From: JBAXTE01 sp963556065
Lineage (GTDB): Bacteria; Bacteroidota; Bacteroidia; Bacteroidales; WCHB1-69
Assembly (NCBI GenBank): GCA_963556065.3
Contig: CAUVYH020000017.1
Coordinates: 62,001 to 126,000 of the forward strand
Direction of reading: 5' to 3'
Length of the DNA: 64,000 bases
The translations under genes and the position numbers were made by a program. Below the pieces are notes generated by a model, which did no database searches, was not told where the DNA came from, and saw nothing but the letters and a program-made list of their open reading frames with translations. Positions 18,525 through 24,921 of this stretch are shown here, in pieces (within the stretch, counting starts at the first letter, position 1; every line of letters starts with the position of its first letter).

Positions 18525-19655
18525 ATGAGTATGAAAAGGTATTTTGAATCCCAATTTTTGAAGAAAATCAAACCCAACAAGGTTTTGGTTTTATTGGGTG
18601 CTCGTAGGGTTGGCAAAACCGAATTTTTAAAAACCATCATTAGTCAAACAAAGGAAGAAGTCGTCTTTTTGAACGGAGATGATATTGAAACCCATAATGT
18701 ATTAGATATTCAAAGTACCGCTAATTATCAAAGATTATTGGGAAATGTAAAGTTTTTGATTATTGATGAAGCTCAAGAGATACCCAATATCGGCAAAAAA
18801 TTGAAATTGATGGTGGACACCATTCCCGATTTAAAGGTTGTGGTAACTGGTTCGTCTGCTTTTGAAATCAACAATCAAATCGGGGAACCGCTGGTTGGCC
18901 GAATGAGCATCCTAAACATGTTTCCACTGGCTCAACTGGAATATGCTCAAACAGAAACATACCTTGAGACCATCAGTAAACAGGAAGAACGTTTGATTTT
19001 CGGTGGTTATCCAGAATTGTTGAAACTGCAAAGCAACAACGAAAAAACGGAATATCTGAAGGAATTGGTTCAAGCATATTTGCTTAAAGATATATTAGCC
19101 TTTGAAGGAATAAAAAAACGTGATAAAATTGTCTCTTTATTACAAAAGCTTGCTTACAGAATAGGAAGTGAAATTTCACTGGAAAGTCTGGGCAATGAAC
19201 TTCAGATCAGCAAGAATACAGTGGAAAAATATTTAGAGTTGTTTACCAAAGTCTTTATCTGTTATTCCGTGAGTGGATTTAGCAGAAACAGAGACAATGA
19301 AATAACCAAGATGAAAAAGTGGTATTTTATTGACAATGGCATTCGCAATGCATTGATCAACAACTTTAATCCGCTAAGCAATCGTGATGATATCGGCAAA
19401 TTGTGGGAAAACTACTTGAACTCGGAACGAATTAAAAAAGTTCATTATCAGGAGATTCGAGTAGATGCGTACTTTTGGAGGACCCATACCAAACAGGAGA
19501 TTGACCGGATTGAAACCCAAAGCGAACAGATTGCCGCTTTTGAATATAAATGGGGACGTGAAAACGTAAAGACCCCAACCGAATTTGCCAAATCATACCC
19601 AGATGCAGAATATACGGTCATAAACAAAGATAATTATTTGGATTATATCACTTGA
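18525..19655 (+). CDS. AAA_14/DUF4143-type ATP-binding protein
   Basis: This 376-residue protein has an N-terminal P-loop ATPase domain with Walker A GARRVGKTE at residues 25-33 and Walker B FLIIDEAQE near residue 85. A sensor-like VVTGSSAFEI segment, a central winged-helix-like part (about 205-245, LGNELQISKNTVEKYLE) and a C-terminal DUF4143 nuclease-like fold (AYFWRTHTKQEIDRIE, AFEYKWG) follow. The DxxE/ExK pattern in that last part is reminiscent of restriction-like nucleases, but activity in this family is not established. Such genes are common, often strain-variable, single-gene cargo in Bacteroidota. It stands alone between a repeat-rich spacer and a terminator, consistent with acquisition. 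The start could also be the ATG at 18531. Confidence 0.88.
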   Translation: MSMKRYFESQFLKKIKPNKVLVLLGARRVGKTEFLKTIISQTKEEVVFLNGDDIETHNVLDIQSTANYQRLLGNVKFLIIDEAQEIPNIGKKLKLMVDTIPDLKVVVTGSSAFEINNQIGEPLVGRMSILNMFPLAQLEYAQTETYLETISKQEERLIFGGYPELLKLQSNNEKTEYLKELVQAYLLKDILAFEGIKKRDKIVSLLQKLAYRIGSEISLESLGNELQISKNTVEKYLELFTKVFICYSVSGFSRNRDNEITKMKKWYFIDNGIRNALINNFNPLSNRDDIGKLWENYLNSERIKKVHYQEIRVDAYFWRTHTKQEIDRIETQSEQIAAFEYKWGRENVKTPTEFAKSYPDAEYTVINKDNYLDYIT

Positions 19656-19667
19656 TGATCAAAAAAG

Positions 19668-19699
19668 AAAGAGGCTCCCAATTCATGGGAGCCTCTTTT
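19668..19699. terminator. Bidirectional terminator between ATPase gene and glyS
   Basis: A long GC-rich stem (GAGGCTCCCA/TGGGAGCCTC with loop ATTCA) is flanked by A-rich sequence on the left and TTTT on the right. It lies between two convergent genes and can serve both. Confidence 0.85.
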
Positions 19700-19722
19700 A
19701 ATATCTAAGCTTAAGAACTAGC

Positions 19723-21264
19723 TTACATTTTGGTCGGCTTATATTGATTTAACTTCAGTTTTGCCGCGATAATTTTATATAAATCGGTGATGGCCACGCG
19801 ATCCTGACCCATGGTGTCGCGGTCGCGGATGGTTACCGTGTTGTCTTCCAGCGTTTGGGTGTCTACGGTTACACAATATGGGGTTCCGATGGCATCTTGG
19901 CGGCGATAACGACGACCGATGGCATCCTTTTCGTCGTACTGGCAGTTAAAATCAAGTTTTAGTACATCCATGATTTCTCTTGCTTTTTCGGGCATCCCAT
20001 CTTTTTTCACCAACGGTAAAATGGCTACCTTAACAGGAGAAAGCACCGGAGGAATTCTCAATACCGTTCTTATAGACCCGTCTTCCAAGGTCTCTTCGTT
20101 GTAAGCACTGCTGAATATCGCCAAAAACATCCGGTCGAGGCCGATGGAAGTTTCAATGACATAAGGGATGTAGCTTTCGTTGGTTTCCGGATCGAAGAAC
20201 TGTAGTTTTTTGCCCGAAAATTTTTGATGAGCATTCAAGTCGAAGTCGGTACGACTGTGAATTCCTTCCAGTTCCTTGAATCCAAACGGGAAGTCGAATT
20301 CGATATCGGTGGCAGCATTGGCATAATGAGCCAGTTTTTCGTGATCGTGGAAACGGTATTTTTCCGGGTTGGTTCCCAACGATTCGTGCCATTTGATGCG
20401 TTCCGCTTTCCAGTAGTTGAACCATTTCATCTCTTCGCCCGGTTTCACAAAGTATTGCATCTCCATCTGCTCGAACTCGCGCATGCGGAAGATAAACTGA
20501 CGGGCTACAATCTCGTTGCGGAATGCTTTTCCGGTCTGAGCAATTCCAAAGGGCAGTTTCAGGCGGCTGCTTTTCATTACATTCAGAAAGTTCACGAAAA
20601 TTCCCTGAGCGGTCTCCGGACGGAGGTAGATGGTGTCGGCACCTTCGGCCATGGACCCCATTTGTGTAGAGAACATTAGGTTGAACTGGCGTACTTCGGT
20701 CCAATTGCGGGAACCCGACACCGGGCACACTATGCCTAACTCTTCAATCAATGCTTTTAGCGCTACAAAATCTTCTTTGGTCAAATATTCAGCCATGCGG
20801 GTACGGATGTCGTCGATTTTCTTCTGGTTTTCGACCACCCGCGGATTAGTTTCGCAGAACATCTTGGCATCGAAGGTCTCTCCGAAGCGTTTGGCCGCTT
20901 TTTCAACTTCCTTGGTAATCTTGTCTTCGATTTTGGCAATGTGATCTTCCAACAGCACATCGGCACGGTATCTTTTTTTGGAATCTTTGTTGTCGATAAG
21001 CGGATCGCTGAAGGCGTCCACGTGACCGGACGCTTTCCAGGTAGTCGGGTGCATAAAGATGGCGGCATCAATCCCGACGATGTTTTCGTGATATTGCACC
21101 ATGGCTTTCCACCAGTATTCGCGAATATTTTTTTTGAGTTCCACGCCGTTTTGACCATAGTCGTACACTGCGCTCAATCCATCATAAATTTCACTCGAAG
21201 GAAAGATAAATCCATACTCTTTGGCATGGGAGATTATTTTTTTAAATAGTTCTTCGTTGTTCAT
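19723..21264 (-). CDS. glyS: Glycine--tRNA ligase, single-chain (alpha2) type
   Basis: Glycyl-tRNA synthetase of the one-polypeptide class II type found in Bacteroidota and eukaryotes rather than the alpha2-beta2 type. The 513-residue product begins with the catalytic insert (ISHAKEYGFIFPSSEIYDG). It carries LRPETAQGIFVNF, the motif 2 FRNEIVARQFIFRMREFEQ, and the motif 3 region with ETSIGLDRMFLAIF. The C-terminal anticodon-binding domain (PPVLSPVKVAILPLVKKDG to IGTPYCVTVD) is complete. Base composition here is slightly richer in GC than its neighbours, as is common for conserved translation genes. A -7 box is present upstream. It converges with the ATPase gene across a shared terminator. Confidence 0.97.
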   Translation of the reverse strand: MNNEELFKKIISHAKEYGFIFPSSEIYDGLSAVYDYGQNGVELKKNIREYWWKAMVQYHENIVGIDAAIFMHPTTWKASGHVDAFSDPLIDNKDSKKRYRADVLLEDHIAKIEDKITKEVEKAAKRFGETFDAKMFCETNPRVVENQKKIDDIRTRMAEYLTKEDFVALKALIEELGIVCPVSGSRNWTEVRQFNLMFSTQMGSMAEGADTIYLRPETAQGIFVNFLNVMKSSRLKLPFGIAQTGKAFRNEIVARQFIFRMREFEQMEMQYFVKPGEEMKWFNYWKAERIKWHESLGTNPEKYRFHDHEKLAHYANAATDIEFDFPFGFKELEGIHSRTDFDLNAHQKFSGKKLQFFDPETNESYIPYVIETSIGLDRMFLAIFSSAYNEETLEDGSIRTVLRIPPVLSPVKVAILPLVKKDGMPEKAREIMDVLKLDFNCQYDEKDAIGRRYRRQDAIGTPYCVTVDTQTLEDNTVTIRDRDTMGQDRVAITDLYKIIAAKLKLNQYKPTKM

Positions 21265-21280
21265 TGTTCTAAATTTTGGC

Positions 21281-21288
21281 CAAAATTA
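21281..21288 (-). promoter_or_regulatory. -7 promoter box of glyS
   Basis: On the minus strand TAATTTTG lies 16 bases before the ATG at 21264, giving a very short leader. Confidence 0.65.
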
Positions 21289-21399
21289 CGAAAAAGAATT
21301 CAGATAGTTAAAAACTATTACGCAGATAATGGCGAATAACAGCTGTGGCATGATGCGAGATAAGATTTTTTAAGAGAGGATTATGAATACATTAATACA

Positions 21400-21590
21400 T
21401 TATCAATCTTGTTAATCCCGTAAATCCTGTCTAATTCATTAAGGATGGGAAAACTTCGCGCCTTCGCATTTTTTGCGTGAAACATGAAATTAGTTGCGTC
21501 TTTGCATAACAAAACTTTCACTTTTCTCTGCGCCCGTTGCGATTTTTCTTATATTCACACTGCGTCCTCTGCGGTTAAATAAAAAAGAGT
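21400..21590. repeat. Spacer with dispersed-repeat-like phrases
   Basis: The spacer upstream of the DUF134 gene contains short phrases that look like worn copies of intergenic repeats: AATCCCGTAAATCCTGTC, CTTCGCGCCTTCGCATTTTT with a nearby second TTTTTGCGTGAAA, and CTGCGTCCTCTGCGGTTAAA. Similar phrases recur between genes in many environmental Bacteroidota genomes (recollection of a general pattern, not checked). No coding frame of interest is present in 21289-21600. Confidence 0.4.
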
Positions 21591-21609
21591 TAACAAAATG
21601 TTATTCTGT

Positions 21610-21639
21610 TTTGTTATGAACATAAGTTCATTACCTTTG
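21610..21639 (+). promoter_or_regulatory. Promoter of the DUF134 gene
   Basis: TTTG (21610-21613), an 18-base spacer and TACCTTTG (21632-21639) form a near-consensus promoter. It ends 15 bases before the ATG at 21655 and lies inside the longer frame from 21598, so it decides the start. Confidence 0.65.
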
Positions 21640-21654
21640 CCAAAAATCAAATCA

Positions 21655-22038
21655 ATGCCACGACCGATACGTAACAGAAAAGTTTTGCAACCTCCTCAAA
21701 TGGATGGGTTTAAGCCTTATGGCATGATGCGTTGCAAGCGAGAGGGTGTTGAAATTCAGATGGACGAATACGAGAGCATAAAATTGGCGCTTTACGATAA
21801 ACTATCGCATGATGCTGCTGCTGAAAAAATGGGGGTCTCGCGTCCGACCTTTTCACGGGTGTATAATCGTGGGCTGGAAAAAATTGCAAAAGCCTTTGTG
21901 GAAGGTTTTTTTATCGAGTTTAACGGAGGGAATGTGGAGTTCGAAAACAAGAAATTTCGTTGTCAGAGTTGTAAAAAAGATAAACTTGAAATACCCTGTA
22001 AAGCATGCAGGTTCAACAATAGTGAAATTAAAGTATAA
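21655..22038 (+). CDS. DUF134 (UPF0251) HTH protein
   Basis: This 127-residue protein begins MPRPIRNRKVLQPPQ, the typical DUF134 start. It has a helix-turn-helix at about residues 40-85 (LSHDAAAEKMGVSRPTFSRVY) resembling region 4 of sigma factors, and a C-terminal cysteine cluster (RCQSCKK and IPCKACR) that may bind metal or an iron-sulfur cluster. Family members are presumed DNA-binding regulators and in anaerobes often sit next to NifX/NifB-like proteins, as here. The frame extends upstream to 21598, but a promoter is located inside that extension, so the shorter start is used. It is followed 29 bases later by a PLP-dependent lyase and then a NifX-like gene. Confidence 0.9.
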   Translation: MPRPIRNRKVLQPPQMDGFKPYGMMRCKREGVEIQMDEYESIKLALYDKLSHDAAAEKMGVSRPTFSRVYNRGLEKIAKAFVEGFFIEFNGGNVEFENKKFRCQSCKKDKLEIPCKACRFNNSEIKV

Positions 22039-22067
22039 CATAAACATATCAATTTAAAACAGAAAAA

Positions 22068-23249
22068 ATGAACACAAAAAATTCAGGTTTCAACACCAAA
22101 TTAATTCATGCAGGAGAAATTGATGACCAATTCGGATCGGCAACACCTCCAATCTATCAAACTTCTACATTTGCTTTTAAGAGTGCTGAGGAAGGTGCAA
22201 AATGCTTTGCGGGAGAAAGCAACGGTTATATTTATACCCGTATCAATAATCCGACTATTGACGCTTTAGAACGTCAGATCGCTACCTTGGAAAATGGTTG
22301 TGGTGGTATTGCCGTAAGCTCCGGTATGGCAGCTGTAAATGTAATCTATCAAACATTGTTGGCTTCGGGCGACCACATGATAAGTACCGATGCTGTTTAC
22401 GGCCCCTCACGCGCAATCATGGAGAACCATTATACTAAATATGGAGTGGAAAGCACTTATATTAATACTACGAATGCTGATGATATTGAGAAGGCATTTC
22501 GTCCCAATACCAAAGTATTATATATTGAATCACCGGCAAATCCAACCATGGATATTACCGACATTGAAAAATGTGCAGAAATTGCCCACCGTCATGGCGC
22601 TATTCTCGTTGTTGACAATACATTCAGCAGCCCATATCTTTTAAAACCATTGGATTTGGGAGCAGATGTCGTTTTCCATTCAATGACCAAATTTATCAAT
22701 GGCCATGCGGATATCGTTGCCGGTATTGTGATTGCAAAAGATGCAGACTTATACAAAAAATTACGTGGAATGATGGTGATGTTGGGTTGCAATATGGACC
22801 CTCATCAGGCATACATGGTGCTACGCGGTGTAAAAACATTGGGTATCCGTATCGACAGGGCAGTGGAAAACGCACAAAAAGTGGCGGAATTCCTCGAAAA
22901 TCATCCGAAAGTAGCTTGGGTAAAATTCCCAGGATTGAAATCACACCCACAATTTGAATTGGCTCAACGTCAGCTGAAAGCTCCGGGTTGTATGATCAGC
23001 TTTGGTTTAAAAAGCGAATTTGAAGGTGCTAAAAAATTGATGAATAATGTACATCTTGCTCTTTTGGCCGTTTCATTAGGTGGTGTTGAAACACTTATTC
23101 AACATCCTGCTTCGATGACTCACTCTAAAGTAACCAAAGAAGGTAAATTAAAAGCCGGAATCACCGACGATTTGATCCGCTTTTCCGTGGGTATCGAAGA
23201 TGCGGAAGATATCATTGCAGATTTGGAAAATGGTCTGGCTAAAGTATAA
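22068..23249 (+). CDS. PLP-dependent Cys/Met metabolism lyase (methionine gamma-lyase-like)
   Basis: This 393-residue protein belongs to the Cys/Met-metabolism PLP family (cystathionine gamma-synthase, gamma-lyase, methionine gamma-lyase, O-acetylhomoserine sulfhydrylase). The PLP-binding lysine is Lys208 in SMTKFINGHADIVAG, the glycine loop is SSGMAAVN at about 84-91, and NTFSSPY and SLGGVETLIQHPA are also present. In methionine gamma-lyases the active-site tyrosine is followed by Gly-Cys; here the same place reads Tyr111-Gly-Pro-Ser-Arg, so the catalytic Cys is missing and the substrate is uncertain. It could supply sulfide or thiols. It lies between the DUF134 regulator and a NifX-like protein on the same strand, 51 bases before the latter. 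Confidence 0.85.
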   Translation: MNTKNSGFNTKLIHAGEIDDQFGSATPPIYQTSTFAFKSAEEGAKCFAGESNGYIYTRINNPTIDALERQIATLENGCGGIAVSSGMAAVNVIYQTLLASGDHMISTDAVYGPSRAIMENHYTKYGVESTYINTTNADDIEKAFRPNTKVLYIESPANPTMDITDIEKCAEIAHRHGAILVVDNTFSSPYLLKPLDLGADVVFHSMTKFINGHADIVAGIVIAKDADLYKKLRGMMVMLGCNMDPHQAYMVLRGVKTLGIRIDRAVENAQKVAEFLENHPKVAWVKFPGLKSHPQFELAQRQLKAPGCMISFGLKSEFEGAKKLMNNVHLALLAVSLGGVETLIQHPASMTHSKVTKEGKLKAGITDDLIRFSVGIEDAEDIIADLENGLAKV

Positions 23250-23300
23250 TTAGTTCTAAGAAGTTTTTTTCGGATATAGATACATAAAAAATAAAAAAAT

Positions 23301-23693
23301 ATGAAAGTTGCCATTCCTTTAACCGCAAACAATCAGGTTGATGATCATTTTGGTCATTGTGCTTATTACAGCATATACACGATTAGTCCTAATGGTGAAA
23401 TTGCCGAGGAAAACATTATTGAAGCTACTCAGGGATGCGGATGCAAATCGAATATTGCTTCCACTCTGGCTGAAATGGGGGTAAAGGTGATGCTGGCCGG
23501 CGGTATTGGTGGCGGAGCCATCAATGTGCTCAACAGCGCCGGAATTGAGGTCATCAGAGGTTGTAGCGGTGACGTTACCGCCGTGGTGAAACAATACGCA
23601 GCCGGAACGTTGACCGACAGTGGGGTGAGTTGTGCCAGTCACGAAGCACATCATTCGGAAGAGGGCGGACACCAATGCAGTCATAATCATTGA
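23301..23693 (+). CDS. NifX/NifB-family cluster-binding protein
   Basis: This 130-residue protein is of the dinitrogenase iron-molybdenum cofactor biosynthesis (NifX/NafY/NifB C-terminal) family: VAIPLTANNQVDDHFGHC at the N-terminus, a QGCGCKSN turn near residue 45, VMLAGGIGGGAINVL near 65, and GVKVMLAG strands. Members bind Fe-S or Fe-Mo-S clusters or carry metal; in non-diazotrophs their role is unknown. An added C-terminal tail is rich in His and Cys (HEAHHSEEGGHQCSHNH) and could bind metal. No nitrogenase genes are present in the window. It ends the DUF134-lyase-NifX run and is followed by a strong terminator. Confidence 0.9.
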   Translation: MKVAIPLTANNQVDDHFGHCAYYSIYTISPNGEIAEENIIEATQGCGCKSNIASTLAEMGVKVMLAGGIGGGAINVLNSAGIEVIRGCSGDVTAVVKQYAAGTLTDSGVSCASHEAHHSEEGGHQCSHNH

Positions 23694-23711
23694 TCTTTAA
23701 CGGGTGTAAAC

Positions 23712-23755
23712 AACAACGAAAGAGGGCTGGTGAAAACCAGCCCTCTTTCGTTGTT
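23712..23755. terminator. Strong bidirectional terminator
   Basis: A perfect 19-bp stem (23712-23730 with 23737-23755) around the loop TGAAAA has a GC-rich upper part (AGGGCTGG/CCAGCCCT) and lies 19 bases past the NifX-like stop, 17 bases from the stop of the convergent dehydrogenase gene. Confidence 0.85.
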
Positions 23756-23771
23756 ATTCCCTGAATGAATT

Positions 23772-24719
23772 TTATTTCAGCTTTTTGGCAATTTCATGTA
23801 GCATCACTTCGGTCATTGCATCCAATGTATATTCGTAGCTAAGATTCCAGTCGTGTTTTGAAATTTGATCATCAATGCTCTGTGGCCAAGAATCGGCAAT
23901 TGCTTGACGAAAATCAGGTTTGTAAGTAATTTCAAAATCCGGAATATGTTTTTTAATGGCTTTATATACATCATCCGGGCAAAAGCTCATACCTCCGATA
24001 TTGTAACTATCACGGGTTGAGAATTTGTTTTCGTCGGCCTGCATTATATCAATGGTTGCTTTAATGGCATCGGGCATAAACATCATCGGAAGATAGGTGT
24101 CTTGCGTCAAAAAACATTCATATTTCTTATTTTTAATGGCTTCATAATAAATTTCCACAGCATAATCGGTGGTGCCACCACCTGCTTCGGTTTTGTAACT
24201 GATTAATCCGGGGTAGCGTACGCTACGAGTATCCACACCATAACGTTTTTGATAATAGCTGATCCATCGTTCTCCGGCTAATTTACTGATTCCATAAACG
24301 GTATTTGGATCCATCACACAATGTTGTGGTGTGTTTTGGCGAGGGGTTGAAGGCCCAAAAACAGCTATGGAGCTAGGCCAGAAAAGACGTTTTAGCTTTT
24401 GCTCGCGAGCAATATCCAACATTCCCAATAATCCCTTCATGTTGATATCCCAAGATGGAAGTGGATTCTTTTCCGCGTTGCCCGAAAGTATTGCCGCCAA
24501 GTGATACACTTGCGTGATCTCATGCTTATGAATGGTTTCTGCTAATTTTTGAGTGTCTAATGCATTCAATATCTCGAAAGGACCATTTTCGGTAATCTCT
24601 TCATTTGCCTGTTTGATATCTGTGGCAATTACGTTGCTGTTGCCATACATTTTTCGTAAGTCCAACGTGAGTTCCGAGCCAATTTGTCCGGCGCACCCAA
24701 TCACTAATATTTTATCCAT
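23772..24719 (-). CDS. L-threonine 3-dehydrogenase, epimerase (SDR) type
   Basis: This 315-residue NAD-dependent enzyme belongs to the extended short-chain dehydrogenase family. The nucleotide-binding motif is GCAGQIGSEL (Gly-x-x-Gly-x-x-Gly) at residues 8-17, the catalytic serine lies in WPSSIAVFG, and Tyr-x-x-x-Lys is in VYGISKLAGE. The phrases RYPGLISYKTEAGGGTTDYA and PSTPRQNTPQ closely match the Flavobacterium-type threonine dehydrogenase, which oxidises threonine to 2-amino-3-ketobutyrate. The alternative, a UDP-sugar epimerase, is less likely because of those phrases. A 2-amino-3-ketobutyrate CoA ligase is not seen nearby. It has its own -7 box and shares the terminator with the NifX-like gene. 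Confidence 0.88.
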   Translation of the reverse strand: MDKILVIGCAGQIGSELTLDLRKMYGNSNVIATDIKQANEEITENGPFEILNALDTQKLAETIHKHEITQVYHLAAILSGNAEKNPLPSWDINMKGLLGMLDIAREQKLKRLFWPSSIAVFGPSTPRQNTPQHCVMDPNTVYGISKLAGERWISYYQKRYGVDTRSVRYPGLISYKTEAGGGTTDYAVEIYYEAIKNKKYECFLTQDTYLPMMFMPDAIKATIDIMQADENKFSTRDSYNIGGMSFCPDDVYKAIKKHIPDFEITYKPDFRQAIADSWPQSIDDQISKHDWNLSYEYTLDAMTEVMLHEIAKKLK

Positions 24720-24738
24720 TTTTGTTGATTATTTTTCG

Positions 24739-24746
24739 CAAAAGTA
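24739..24746 (-). promoter_or_regulatory. -7 promoter box of the threonine dehydrogenase gene
   Basis: On the minus strand TACTTTTG lies 19 bases before the ATG at 24719. Confidence 0.6.
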
Positions 24747-24864
24747 GCAATATTTTCTATTCATTTTGCAGATTTAAAGAATTTGTTTTTCTAAAAATAA
24801 AGAGATCATTTTTAATTGGGGACTTATGGTTGTTTCGGATTGATTTCATTGTCGGAAAAAATTG

Positions 24865-24872
24865 TAAATTTG
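24865..24872 (+). promoter_or_regulatory. -7 promoter box of mutS
   Basis: TAAATTTG lies 49 bases before the mutS ATG at 24922; TTG at 24840-24842 is 22 bases upstream, a slightly long spacing. Confidence 0.5.
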
Positions 24873-24921
24873 TATCCTATCTCAAATGGGAAAAATTGAT
24901 TTTTAAATATAAACAGGTCTA

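Noticed and set aside
20153..20728. A 191-residue second frame within glyS
   Set aside because: It is a shadow of the strongly conserved glyS frame, favoured by the higher GC content of that gene.
23712..23755. A long hairpin as a small RNA gene
   Set aside because: It lies between convergent stops with no promoter and fits a bidirectional terminator.
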